From positions 1-38,161 of the forward strand of contig CALGKJ010000179.1 of the NCBI GenBank assembly GCA_937930535.1: 38,161 nucleotides of DNA, given 5' to 3'. The stretch comes from an uncultured Clostridia bacterium (GTDB lineage Bacteria; Bacillota; Clostridia; Lutisporales; Lutisporaceae). Below, in pieces: positions 1-8,013 of the stretch. The notes under the pieces are model-generated. The model saw only the letters and a program-made list of their open reading frames with translations. It searched no databases and was not told where the DNA came from. Positions within the stretch are counted from its first letter, which is position 1. Each line of letters begins with the position of its first letter. Position numbers and translations under genes: made by a program.

Positions 1-719
1 AAATTAATGCAGAGGAAGTTGTAAACACTGATATAGTACCACAGGCACTTCCTTTAGATATAATATATGAGGATGAATGGCTTCTGGCAGTAAATAAGCC
101 GCCTTATATGGTAGTGCATCCTACCAAGGGAACTACTGAAAAAACCTTGGCAAATGCTGTAATGTATCACTACCAGCAAACTAAACAAAATATACCCATG
201 AGATTTCTTAACAGGCTGGATATGAATACCTCAGGTATAATAATAATGCCTAAAAGCTCAAAGTCACATTCAAACCTAGGTGCGCAAATGGAGGCAGGTG
301 AAATAAAAAAGCAGTATATTGCTGTTGTAGAAGGTATAATTAAGCCTCCCACAGGGCTGATAGAACGACCTATAGGCAAGGATTTGCAAAACCCCATTAA
401 GCAGACTGTATTACCCCAAGGACAATACGCTGCAAAGCAGTACGCTGCAACAATCTATAATACAATAAAGGTGCTTGATAATACTTCTTTAGTAAGGCTG
501 GAGCTGATTACAGGAAGAACCCATCAGATTAGAGTTCACCTTAGTTATTTAGGACATCCCATTATTGGTGATGAATTGTACGGCAGCAAAAGTGAAAAAA
601 TATCAAGGCAGGCTCTTCATGCTGATACAATGATATTCAAGCATCCAGCAACAGGAGAGGCCTTTGAGCTAAAAGCGGACATTCCAGAAGATATTAATAA
701 TTTGATGATGCAGTTATAG
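1..719 (+). CDS. RluA-family rRNA pseudouridine synthase (5' end outside window)
   Basis: The reading frame is open from base 3 and continues upstream of the window, so this is a 3' fragment. The product should isomerise uridine to pseudouridine in rRNA. Visible motifs are the NKP segment just before the first internal ATG (108), the family's RLD motif within NRLDMNTSG, which carries the catalytic aspartate, and the C-terminal TGRTHQIRVH block followed by GHPIIGDELYG. The missing N-terminus would carry any S4 RNA-binding domain. An internal start at 108 is unlikely because conserved family sequence lies upstream of it. A closely related paralogue follows 74 bases downstream. Which rRNA position is modified cannot be told from sequence alone. 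Confidence 0.93.
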   Translation, partial: INAEEVVNTDIVPQALPLDIIYEDEWLLAVNKPPYMVVHPTKGTTEKTLANAVMYHYQQTKQNIPMRFLNRLDMNTSGIIIMPKSSKSHSNLGAQMEAGEIKKQYIAVVEGIIKPPTGLIERPIGKDLQNPIKQTVLPQGQYAAKQYAATIYNTIKVLDNTSLVRLELITGRTHQIRVHLSYLGHPIIGDELYGSKSEKISRQALHADTMIFKHPATGEAFELKADIPEDINNLMMQL

Positions 720-763
720 AGAAACAACTTCAAAATTAAAACTTTACAGTTGGTTATCTATAA
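714..763. repeat. Imperfect inverted repeat containing a dispersed 16-mer
   Basis: TTATAGAGAAACAACT (714-729) faces AGTTGGTTATCTATAA (748-763) across an 18-base loop, with two mismatches between the arms. The left arm overlaps the stop codon of the first RluA gene. The right-arm 16-mer recurs exactly at 7529-7544 and, on the other strand, at 34873-34888. It could be a terminator-like hairpin or a small dispersed element; there is no clear U-tract after it. Confidence 0.6.
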
Positions 764-793
764 CATAGCTGTGCGGTGAAAGGTGGACATGCT

Positions 794-1693
794 TTGAAGG
801 ATCATAATACTTATATAATAGAAAAAAGTGAGGACGGTATGAAGCTGGAGGGATATTTAAGAAATAAGCTCAGGCTGTCTCATAGAACTCTTGTTAAATT
901 GAAAAAAAATCAATCCATAAAGCTTAATGGTGAAAAAAGCAGAATAAACGTTTTACTAAGTGAAGGCGATAAACTAGAGATAACCTTATATGGGGAAGAA
1001 TCAGAGAATATCCTTCCTGAGCCTATGGAGCTTGATATAGTATATGAAGATGAATACCTTATAGCGGTTAATAAGCCATATAATATGCCAGTACACCCTA
1101 CACGAAGGCATATAATGGGTACTTTAGCAAATGGTATAGTTTACTATTGGATGAACAGAGAGCGGAGCACCGTAGTTAGATTAGTAAACAGGCTGGACAA
1201 GGATACGTCAGGGCTGGTGGTCATAGCTAAGAACTCACATATTCAGCATCTGCTGTCGCTAAATATAGGGAAGCCGGAGTTTGAAAAAAAATACATAGCG
1301 GTTGTAGAGGGCATACCAGATAATACAGTGGGTACTATCGATCTGCCTATAGCCAGAGAACGTGCTGGATTTATTAAAAGAGTTGTAAGAGAAGATGGGG
1401 ATAGGGCAGTAACTCACTATGAAGTCTTAAGCTCCTTTAAAAGCACATGTGTCTTAAGCATTAAGCTTGAAACAGGAAGAACTCATCAGATAAGAGTACA
1501 CATGTCCCATATAGGACATCCTCTGCTCGGGGATGAGCTGTACGGCGGCAGCACCAAGCTCATTTACAGACATGCGCTTCATGCAAATGAGATCAATATG
1601 AAGCATCCGATAACTGGAAAATGGCTGAAGCTAAAGGCAGAAATGCCCTCAGATATGGTTGAACTTATTGAAGCTTTAAAATTCCAAGAGTAG
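794..1693 (+). CDS. RluA-family rRNA pseudouridine synthase with S4-like N-terminus
   Basis: A second pseudouridine synthase of about 299 residues. The first 60 or so residues look like an S4 RNA-binding domain, and the catalytic domain carries NRLDKDTSG with the active aspartate, then TGRTHQIRVH and GHPLLGDELYG. A longer frame opens at GTG 776, but AAAGGTGG at 779-786 sits 7 bases before TTG 794, so TTG 794 is preferred. It is a tandem paralogue of the preceding gene, probably from an old duplication, with an inverted repeat between the two. RluB/RluD-like specificity cannot be separated by eye. The gene ends just before a strong bidirectional terminator. Confidence 0.92.
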   Translation: MKDHNTYIIEKSEDGMKLEGYLRNKLRLSHRTLVKLKKNQSIKLNGEKSRINVLLSEGDKLEITLYGEESENILPEPMELDIVYEDEYLIAVNKPYNMPVHPTRRHIMGTLANGIVYYWMNRERSTVVRLVNRLDKDTSGLVVIAKNSHIQHLLSLNIGKPEFEKKYIAVVEGIPDNTVGTIDLPIARERAGFIKRVVREDGDRAVTHYEVLSSFKSTCVLSIKLETGRTHQIRVHMSHIGHPLLGDELYGGSTKLIYRHALHANEINMKHPITGKWLKLKAEMPSDMVELIEALKFQE

Positions 1694-1700
1694 AATATAA

Positions 1701-1745
1701 AATAAATGAAGGTGAGACAACTACTGTATCTCACCTTCATTTATT
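1701..1745. terminator. Bidirectional terminator between convergent genes
   Basis: A perfect 17-bp stem (1701-1717 with 1729-1745) and an 11-base loop separate the convergent pseudouridine synthase and HD-GYP genes. The last codons and stop of the minus-strand gene (stop at 1721-1723) lie inside the hairpin. Confidence 0.8.
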
Positions 1746-2794
1746 AACTGTATCAAAGTGTCTACTACTATAGGGTCCAAGCTTCCAGAATTTTTTTCGC
1801 CTTCAAGTACCTGTTTAGCCTGTTCGGTGGTCATTTTACTTCTATAGGGTCTATCAGAGGAAATAGCATCATATATATCAGCAGCAGCTATTATTCTGGA
1901 TTCCAATGTTATTTCATCACCCTTAAGAGCGTCGGGATAACCATTTCCATTTAGCTTTTCATGATGCTGCCGTACAGTCGCCAGTACATAGCTTAAGGAC
2001 TTTAGGGGCTTGCATATTTTTTCTCCAACTATAGGGTGGGTTTTTATAACCTCAAATTCTTCATTTGTTAATTTTCCCTGCTTGTTTAATATGTTTTCAG
2101 GTATGGCTATTTTGCCTATATCATGAACTATGCCGCCTATTTTAAGTATCTTTATTTGTTCCTCTGACAAATTTAATCGTCTGCCTATTTTTGTGGCTAT
2201 ATGACTAACCCTGTCTGTATGACCTTCTGTATATTTATCCTTTGCTTCGATGGTTTTTGCCAGTGCAACTATTACATTTTCCACACTTTCTAATTCATGC
2301 TGATAATCCTTTTGAAGAAGATTGTACAAATGAGTTATTTCGTTGTTTTGTTTTTCAATAGTACCATAAGCAGTGCTCAATTCCTCAATTTTCTGAGTAA
2401 GCTCTACTACTAAATTTTTCTTTTCCAGTCCATTTTTTACTATCATAACAAGCTCTTCATTGTCCCATGGCTTTTCTACATATTGGTAAAGCTCAAGCTC
2501 ATTAATCGCTCTAATAGCATTTTCTTTATCAGCATAGCCTGTCAGCATTATTGTTACAGCATCGGGACAGATTTTTTTAACATTAGATAAAAAATCCAGT
2601 CCATTCATTTCTGGCATCATAAAATCAGAGATAATAATATCAATTTTTTTGCCCTGCAATTCCGTTAATGCTGTTATGGGATTATTATAAGCTGTTAAAG
2701 TATAGTCAGTTGCTAATTCAAAGTATGTAGAAATGGAATCTGTAATTATATCATCATCATCAACTATTACAATAAAAGGATCTTTAATACTCAT
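1721..2794 (-). CDS. Response regulator with HD-GYP cyclic-di-GMP phosphodiesterase domain
   Basis: A 357-residue two-domain regulator. Residues about 7-122 form a CheY-like receiver with the acidic cluster VDDDD, phospho-acceptor D57 in SDFMMPEMNG, T85 and K108. A coiled-coil linker of about 50 residues follows. Residues about 165-355 form an HD-GYP domain with HDIGK at 214-218, HHE at 267-269 and NGNGYP at 272-277, so both the metal-binding and GYP signatures are intact. Established members hydrolyse cyclic di-GMP, so phosphorylation here would be expected to lower that messenger. The upstream kinase gene ends 15 bases before its start, with AGAGGTG as ribosome site, which makes them a co-transcribed pair. 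Confidence 0.93.
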   Translation of the reverse strand: MSIKDPFIVIVDDDDIITDSISTYFELATDYTLTAYNNPITALTELQGKKIDIIISDFMMPEMNGLDFLSNVKKICPDAVTIMLTGYADKENAIRAINELELYQYVEKPWDNEELVMIVKNGLEKKNLVVELTQKIEELSTAYGTIEKQNNEITHLYNLLQKDYQHELESVENVIVALAKTIEAKDKYTEGHTDRVSHIATKIGRRLNLSEEQIKILKIGGIVHDIGKIAIPENILNKQGKLTNEEFEVIKTHPIVGEKICKPLKSLSYVLATVRQHHEKLNGNGYPDALKGDEITLESRIIAAADIYDAISSDRPYRSKMTTEQAKQVLEGEKNSGSLDPIVVDTLIQLINEGEIQ

Positions 2795-2809
2795 GTTTTA
2801 AACACCTCT

Positions 2810-4819
2810 TTAATGTTTTTTTGAATTATAGGGTTTCCCTATGTTACTGATCGGAAGCTTGATTGTAAATTTAGCCCCTAGATTCTCAGTATTTTCTACG
2901 GTTATTGAACCATTATGCTTCTGAATTATCTTATAGGTTATTGATAATCCCAAGCCTGTCCCAACACCTACTCCTTTGGTAGTAAAGCCAGGATCAAACA
3001 CCCTATCCAAGTACTCTTTGGATATACCCTTTCCAGAATCTATAAACTCTATAAAAACTGCATTTTCTTCGGCATAGGTATTTATATATATTTCGCCTTT
3101 TCCTTCGATCGCCTGAGCTGCATTTACTAATATATTCATAAAAACTTGATTTAGCTGATTGGGATAGCATTCAATTTCTGGTACGCTTCCATAGTTTTTG
3201 TGAATGATTAGACGGTTTTTTATGTGGCTGTTAAGCAGAATCAAGGTGCTGTCTATACCATCATGTATTTTTGCTTTTTGAAACTCTGCTTCATCAAGTC
3301 TGGAAAAATTTTTAAGACTTCGAACTATTTCAAGTATTCTGCCACAGGCAATAGTATTTATATCATTCATTTTATTAAACTTTTCTATAAGCCTTTGTGC
3401 CTCAGCATTACCAGTTGCTGCTGCAATATTCATAAGCCTTGTGGCTATAAGCTTTGTTGTTTCAATATTACTGTTAATAGAGCCTAGGGGAGTATTTATT
3501 TCATGTGCCACACCAGCAACCAACTGTCCAAGGGCTGCCATTTTCTCCGTTTGTATTAACTGGGCTTGTGTTTCCTGAAGCTGCTTATACGCCTGCTCTA
3601 ACTGCTTGTTTACCTCCATCAGCTCATGCTTCTGAGCCTCAAGCTCTTCCTTCTGGGCTTCCAGCTCATTGTTTTGCTCATGCAGCATAAAATTTTGTTC
3701 CTCATTTTGCAGCAGCAGCAGCTTATACTCAGTAATATCATCAATATTTACAATATGTCCTATAGTCCTTTTACCGTTATTCAAAATAGGACCGGCATGT
3801 ACACTAAAATACCTTGGTGTACTGTCCTTAAATTTAAGTTCCAGATTCATAGGCTTATCTGCTTTGCCTACAGCCTCTTTAACCTGTTCCAAAAGAATGT
3901 AAGGATTATCTATTTTTGATGACAAATTGATAATAATATCAAAAATATTGATATCGATTCTAGCATTATAGTAGCTTCCTATCCATTTTTTAGCTGTGTT
4001 ATTCATATCAATGATACTGCCATCCTCATTAAGAACAATGACACCATCACTCATATTATTAAAAACCTCACGTAAGGCTATTGGAACTAATTCCATAAGC
4101 TTATACTTAGTAACGGCTTTCCATATAAAAAATTGAAGCATAACAAAGCCTGCTGGTATTGGATCAAAGCTCAGCTTCGCTATATCCAAAAACGCTATTA
4201 TATCAATAGGCAGTACGAAGAATAACCCTGCTGTTATTAACTGAACCTGTTTTATATAAACACCTTTTTGTTTTAGAGCAAATCTGTTTAGCTTTACTAA
4301 ACTGATAACAGACACATAAACTGTAGAAAAATAAATTATTATCATTTGAAGATTATTTGCATGCAGTGTTCTTGCTTGCTTAACATTAAAATCCTGAAGG
4401 GGAAATAAAGTAAAAAGTATGGTAGCCGTAAATAATAAAACAAAAATAAATTTGGTATTAATTTTGTTATTTCTTTTAGTATACACTTCAGCAAAAACAT
4501 ACCAAGCAACAGCAGTGTATAGCCTTGCCAAATATTCGATTCTTATCCAAAACATTATCTGCTCATTGCTAATAGCCAGATATTTTTGCAAATCAGAATA
4601 TATCCATATAGATATCATTGCAAGCAGAAAAAGAAAACCATAAAATAGTCTATTCTTTTCCATTTTAAAAATCACATATATAATAAGAAAGAGTGATATA
4701 ACAGAAGTTATAGTCACAAATGCCGCATATAAATCATATCTATCAGTCAGAATACCGAAAGAATCAATTGCTTTTTCATATAACCTCATAATAATTATCC
4801 AAATAGCATTCAAAAGCAT
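2810..4819 (-). CDS. Membrane sensor histidine kinase (7TM-type sensor, PAS, HisKA, HATPase)
   Basis: A 669-residue kinase. The N-terminal 230 or so residues contain about seven or eight hydrophobic segments, resembling the 7TM histidine-kinase sensor type. A PAS domain follows (VFNNMSDGVIVLNEDGSIIDMN), then a glutamate/glutamine-rich coiled coil with repeated EAQK units. The HisKA motif GQLVAGVAHEINTP puts the phosphorylated histidine at about 439. The ATPase domain shows the N box (NILVNAAQAI), DSGKGIS and GVGTGLGLSI. The start at 4819 is preceded by TTAGGGGG seven bases away. It is the first gene of an operon with the HD-GYP regulator, its likely substrate. The sensed signal is unknown. 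Confidence 0.93.
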   Translation of the reverse strand: MLLNAIWIIIMRLYEKAIDSFGILTDRYDLYAAFVTITSVISLFLIIYVIFKMEKNRLFYGFLFLLAMISIWIYSDLQKYLAISNEQIMFWIRIEYLARLYTAVAWYVFAEVYTKRNNKINTKFIFVLLFTATILFTLFPLQDFNVKQARTLHANNLQMIIIYFSTVYVSVISLVKLNRFALKQKGVYIKQVQLITAGLFFVLPIDIIAFLDIAKLSFDPIPAGFVMLQFFIWKAVTKYKLMELVPIALREVFNNMSDGVIVLNEDGSIIDMNNTAKKWIGSYYNARIDINIFDIIINLSSKIDNPYILLEQVKEAVGKADKPMNLELKFKDSTPRYFSVHAGPILNNGKRTIGHIVNIDDITEYKLLLLQNEEQNFMLHEQNNELEAQKEELEAQKHELMEVNKQLEQAYKQLQETQAQLIQTEKMAALGQLVAGVAHEINTPLGSINSNIETTKLIATRLMNIAAATGNAEAQRLIEKFNKMNDINTIACGRILEIVRSLKNFSRLDEAEFQKAKIHDGIDSTLILLNSHIKNRLIIHKNYGSVPEIECYPNQLNQVFMNILVNAAQAIEGKGEIYINTYAEENAVFIEFIDSGKGISKEYLDRVFDPGFTTKGVGVGTGLGLSITYKIIQKHNGSITVENTENLGAKFTIKLPISNIGKPYNSKKH

Positions 4820-4965
4820 TTTTTAGCCCCCTAACCTGCATGAAAAGTTGCTCTACCCAGCTTTTCATTTTATAAAAGCATAAAGTATAATATTACGAAA
4901 TATTTCTATTAATTAAATTTTAGTCTAATTTGTTATATATTACAATAATGAATAAATTACCGCAA

Positions 4966-5015
4966 GCAAAAAGCCCTGCCTTAAATATATAATAAATATC
5001 TAAACAGCAGAGCTT
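4966..5015 (-). terminator. Rho-independent terminator downstream of the DUF4363 gene
   Basis: On the minus strand the stem AAGCTCTGC / GCAGGGCTT (one mismatch) is followed by a T-run (about 4966-4972). It closes the DUF421-DUF4363 operon. The rest of the 220-base gap 4820-5042 holds an AT-rich stretch with TATACT on the minus strand (4884-4889), a possible -10 for the kinase operon. Confidence 0.65.
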
Positions 5016-5042
5016 ATGTATATATATTTTATCGAACTCACG

Positions 5043-5423
5043 TTAAAATATATTTTTCAAATTTATTGCTTCCTTTTCAGCCATATGAAGAATCAAAACC
5101 TTTAGACTTAAAATTTTTGCTTTTGCAGGGCTCTTGTCTTTTACCGAAATAAAAGCCTTTAGCTCAGCAAAATTTATGTTAATATTGTCAATTTCAAAAT
5201 GATCTATCAGCATAGAGTATTTTTTATTAGATTTTTTCCATGCTTCAAGTATACCTTTATATAATTCGTCCGCTTTGTCCCAATCCTCATTGTCAACACT
5301 TACACACAGCATATCCAGCTTTTCAGATAAAAGCCTTGATTCCGCTTGAAGAAGATTATGAGTCATAAGTCCTCCTGCTATTATGACTGTTAATAATATG
5401 AGTACAGTTAATATTGGTTTCAT
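5043..5423 (-). CDS. DUF4363 family protein
   Basis: A 126-residue protein with one N-terminal hydrophobic segment (about residues 4-26), either a membrane anchor or uncleaved signal. The rest is helical and charged, including the stretch NEDWDKADELYKGILEAW, which is typical of the DUF4363 family as I recall it. The gene starts 12 bases after the stop of the DUF421 gene, so the two form an operon. In clostridia such proteins often accompany DUF421 (YetF-like) proteins, which suggests a shared role at the membrane. No catalytic residues are evident and the function is unknown. Confidence 0.75.
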   Translation of the reverse strand: MKPILTVLILLTVIIAGGLMTHNLLQAESRLLSEKLDMLCVSVDNEDWDKADELYKGILEAWKKSNKKYSMLIDHFEIDNININFAELKAFISVKDKSPAKAKILSLKVLILHMAEKEAINLKNIF

Positions 5424-5435
5424 ATTAAGCCCCCT

Positions 5436-6122
5436 CTATTTATCAGCTTTTAGTTGAAAGTGAAGCTTTTTATCAGATGTAACAAAGGCGAAAAAAACAT
5501 CCTTAGGAGACTTTATATTGTTATTGTTAAGCTGCTTAATAAGCCAGTCTTCATCTAATTCTACTAAGCTTAAGTTATAGGAATGTACTCGTCCGTCTAT
5601 AATTACTGTATATGGCAGATCATCAGGCTGAGCTTTTATTTGCATGTCTCCTATAGTAACTGGTTGCTTGGACAAAATTGGAAAAGTGCTTAGCTGTCCG
5701 CTGGTTTCTAAAATTGCGAATTCTACATCTGAAACATTTGATATACCATTAAGCCGTAACTGCTCAAGCAAATCATTTATATTATATCTAAGCTTTCGCA
5801 TTTCTTCCTCTATAATTTTTCCTTTTTTAATCAAGATACTTGGCTTTCCACTAATTATGCCTCTTGCTTTTTCGCTTTTCAAAGCAATATATGACAAAAG
5901 CTCTTCTGCAATAAACAGCGTAATTATAGGAATTATACCACTAAGCAGAGGCTTATCGACATTTTCCATGGGAATTGCAGCAAGATCTGCTACCACCAGA
6001 GCAAAGACCAGCTCGGCAGGTTGAAGCTCTCCAATTTGCCGTTTACCCATTAATCTCATAATAATAATCAAAATAGAATATAGTATTATTGTCCTTACAA
6101 ATGATATAAGCAAATTAAACAA
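5436..6122 (-). CDS. DUF421 (YetF/YcaP-like) membrane protein
   Basis: A 228-residue protein with about three N-terminal membrane segments, then the conserved DUF421 block (IIMRLMGKRQIGELQPAELV) and a cytoplasmic domain containing LRYNINDLLEQLRLNGI and VEFAILETSGQLS. These match the YetF family, found widely in spore-formers; the biochemical role is not established to my knowledge. The tail from about residue 165 is longer than the simplest family members. It precedes the DUF4363 gene by 12 bases. A ribosome site (AAGGAG) lies just upstream of ATG 6122. Confidence 0.88.
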   Translation of the reverse strand: MFNLLISFVRTIILYSILIIIMRLMGKRQIGELQPAELVFALVVADLAAIPMENVDKPLLSGIIPIITLFIAEELLSYIALKSEKARGIISGKPSILIKKGKIIEEEMRKLRYNINDLLEQLRLNGISNVSDVEFAILETSGQLSTFPILSKQPVTIGDMQIKAQPDDLPYTVIIDGRVHSYNLSLVELDEDWLIKQLNNNNIKSPKDVFFAFVTSDKKLHFQLKADK

Positions 6123-6269
6123 CTCCTTAACGTTTAGACATTTAAACTATGTAAAAATTGTGTGAGGCAAATAAAATATGTATAAGCAATTAAAATTAAT
6201 TACATAAACAAATACTCTTTATAAATATGCTACATAATGATAAAATGTATAGTTAGTGGATAATTAACG

Positions 6270-6303
6270 AAAAATATCAAAAATCTCCGGTTGCCCGGAG
6301 ATT
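6270..6303 (-). terminator. Rho-independent terminator after the CBS gene
   Basis: On the minus strand AATCTCCGG pairs with CCGGAGATT across a four-base loop and is followed by a T-rich tract. It sits 15 bases after the CBS gene stop. Confidence 0.85.
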
Positions 6304-6317
6304 AAGAATTATAAAGC

Positions 6318-6737
6318 CTAATGTCTTACTCCAAAGGATATTTGATGCAGTGCTTCTCCAGCTTCATCTTCAAATATCGCTTCTACTGCAATATCACCTA
6401 TAGCAATTATTCCTACAAGCTTGTTGTTTTCTATCACTGGTAATCTTCTGATTTGATGCTCTGCCATCAAATCAGCAACCTCGTGTACATCCATATCTGG
6501 TGATACTGAAGTTACCTTAGTAGTCATAACAGAAGATATACGCTGATTTGGATCTTGGCCTTTGGCAACATTCCTTAGAACTATATCTCTATCTGTAACT
6601 ATGCCAACAACATTATCGTTTTCAACTACAGGAATACAACCAACATCTAATTGATCCATAATAGTTGCAGCTTTTATAACTGTATCACTAGGTTTTACAG
6701 TTCTTACATCAGTAGTCATTATTTCCTTAATTCTCAC
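6318..6737 (-). CDS. CBS-domain pair protein
   Basis: A protein of about 139 residues made almost wholly of two CBS motifs: MTTDVRTVKPSDTVIKAATIM...GIVTDRDIVLR, then MTTKVTSVSPDMDVHEVADLMAEHQIRRLPVIENNKLVGIIAIGDI. Stand-alone CBS pairs bind adenine nucleotides or related ligands and act as energy or redox sensors; the ligand here is unknown. The frame extends to ATG 6776, but AGGATG (6744-6749) lies 6 bases before GTG 6737, so GTG 6737 is the preferred start. Two direct copies of a 16-base motif lie 32-73 bases upstream of that start and may be regulatory. The gene is divergent from the sigma-factor operon. Confidence 0.88.
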   Translation of the reverse strand: MRIKEIMTTDVRTVKPSDTVIKAATIMDQLDVGCIPVVENDNVVGIVTDRDIVLRNVAKGQDPNQRISSVMTTKVTSVSPDMDVHEVADLMAEHQIRRLPVIENNKLVGIIAIGDIAVEAIFEDEAGEALHQISFGVRH

Positions 6738-6768
6738 GAAAATCATCCTTTCATGAAATAGATTATGG

Positions 6769-6810
6769 CAATACATTATTGCAATTCATTGCGACAATAC
6801 ATTATTGCAA
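6769..6810. repeat. Two direct copies of CAATACATTATTGCAA
   Basis: The 16-mer occurs at 6769-6784 and 6795-6810, a spacing of 26 bases, in the divergent region between the CBS gene and the ECF sigma operon. It resembles a tandem operator but no regulator is identified. Confidence 0.5.
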
Positions 6811-6909
6811 CAGAATACAAACAGGTTAAAAGATTGTGTCATAAAAAAGACACTAATATTATAGTTACCTTAAAAAAATTTTTTAATAGTTAAAAATTGC
6901 AGAAGAAAA

Positions 6910-6937
6910 TGAAACTTTTTCAATTTTTTTTGTGTAT
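6910..6937 (+). promoter_or_regulatory. ECF-type promoter of the sigma-factor operon
   Basis: TGAAAC (6910-6915), 16 bases, then GTGTAT (6932-6937). The same architecture and flanking bases recur before gerW at 8688-8715. It resembles the Bacillus ECF consensus TGAAAC-N16-CGTA, which supports autoregulation by the sigma factor encoded directly downstream. The GTG at 6932 lies in the -10 and cannot be the translation start. Confidence 0.75.
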
Positions 6938-6964
6938 AGTATAGTGAAGTACGGGGGTGATGCT

Positions 6965-7522
6965 ATGAATGTGGACATAAATGTAATAAAAAAGTGCAAA
7001 AAAAATGATAAAAACGCATTCATGGAGCTGTTTAAGCAGTATGAGAGATACTTATACAAGCTTTGCTACAGCTATGTTCAGAACGAACAGGATTCCTTGG
7101 ACATTATGCAGGAAGTTTACATAAAAATATTTAAAAACATAAATAAATTCGATACAAATATGCCATTTCACCCTTGGATAAGAAGAATTGCTGTAAATAC
7201 CTGCTTAAACCACAAGAGAAGCCTTAAATACAATACCATCTCTCTCAGCGGCGGAAGTGATGAGTATCAAGCCTTAGAAGAACAGCTTGCGGCAGATACT
7301 GATATCGAACAATATATAGAAAACATGGATTTAGAGCGTATTGTTAAACAGCAGCTCGACACAATGTCCCCAAAGCATAGGATGGTAATAATACTAAGAT
7401 ATTATGAGGGGCTAAGCTATGATGAAATAGCCGAAATGCTGGAGCTGCCATTAGGAACAGTTAAAACTGATCTTTATAGAGCACGAAATGCCCTTAAAAA
7501 TAAATTAGCAGGTATAGTATAG
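6965..7522 (+). CDS. ECF-type RNA polymerase sigma factor
   Basis: A 185-residue group IV sigma factor. Region 2 covers about residues 18-86 (AFMELFKQYERYLYKLCYSYV, DIMQEVYIKIF, WIRRIAVNTCLNHKR) and region 4 about 125-182 (LSYDEIAEMLELPLGTVKTDLYRARNALK), a helix-turn-helix. The short linker (LSGGSDEYQALEEQ) is typical of ECF factors. ATG 6965 is chosen because GGGGGTGA precedes it, while the longer frame would begin inside the promoter. The zinc-finger anti-sigma gene follows after 37 bases. The matching promoters here and before gerW suggest it transcribes both its own operon and gerW. Confidence 0.93.
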   Translation: MNVDINVIKKCKKNDKNAFMELFKQYERYLYKLCYSYVQNEQDSLDIMQEVYIKIFKNINKFDTNMPFHPWIRRIAVNTCLNHKRSLKYNTISLSGGSDEYQALEEQLAADTDIEQYIENMDLERIVKQQLDTMSPKHRMVIILRYYEGLSYDEIAEMLELPLGTVKTDLYRARNALKNKLAGIV

Positions 7523-7528
7523 TTTTAG

Positions 7529-7544
7529 AGTTGGTTATCTATAA
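7529..7544 (+). repeat. Second copy of the dispersed 16-mer AGTTGGTTATCTATAA
   Basis: Exact copy of 748-763, here between the sigma and anti-sigma genes and directly before the AAGGAGGAGG ribosome site. No inverted partner is visible next to it. Confidence 0.6.
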
Positions 7545-7559
7545 GAAGGAGGAGGAATT

Positions 7560-8000
7560 ATGAGCTGTAAATTCGATCAGGAAATAATCCAGAGATATAT
7601 AGACAATGATATTGATCCTCTTGAATTAATATTTCTAAAGGAGCATATTAAATACTGTGCAGACTGCAAAAGAGAAGTAGAGCTGCTTACTATTACCGAT
7701 CAAAAGCTTTTTAATGTATGTAATGATATAGATCTGCCCTTTGATCTTGATTTTCTGGCAGAGAAGGTAATGAAACAGTGTGATGAGGAGAAGAAGAATC
7801 GAAGCGGCGTTAGTTCAGCAATGTACAAAGGTGCAATAATAAGTAAGGGTATAGCCATAAGTCTTTCGAATTATATTAAATTTATTCCGGGAACAAGGCT
7901 GATTTCTAAGGGAATAAATGCATCAACAGAATTTATAGGCAAGAATACAAAGACATTTTTTAAGAATAAAATAGAAAAAGTCTTTGCTGATTTAATATAA
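7560..8000 (+). CDS. Zinc-finger anti-sigma factor (ZAS/zf-HC2 type)
   Basis: A 146-residue protein with an N-terminal ZAS-like domain: C3, then H29-x3-C33-x2-C36 (HIKYCADC), the usual zinc-binding arrangement of anti-sigma factors that hold ECF sigma factors inactive. It directly follows the sigma gene, with a strong AAGGAGGAGG ribosome site. The C-terminal half (about residues 85-146) is basic and only moderately hydrophobic; I see no convincing transmembrane helix, so it may be cytoplasmic or peripherally membrane-bound. The signal that releases the sigma factor cannot be read from sequence. The zinc-binding cysteines allow a redox response as in RsrA-type proteins, but that is speculation. 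Confidence 0.82.
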   Translation: MSCKFDQEIIQRYIDNDIDPLELIFLKEHIKYCADCKREVELLTITDQKLFNVCNDIDLPFDLDFLAEKVMKQCDEEKKNRSGVSSAMYKGAIISKGIAISLSNYIKFIPGTRLISKGINASTEFIGKNTKTFFKNKIEKVFADLI

Positions 8001-8013
8001 GGGGGGTGCTTAA

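Noticed and set aside
3505-3690. Plus-strand frame opposite the kinase coiled coil
   Set aside because: It has no ribosome site and arises from the repeated EAQK codons of the minus-strand gene.
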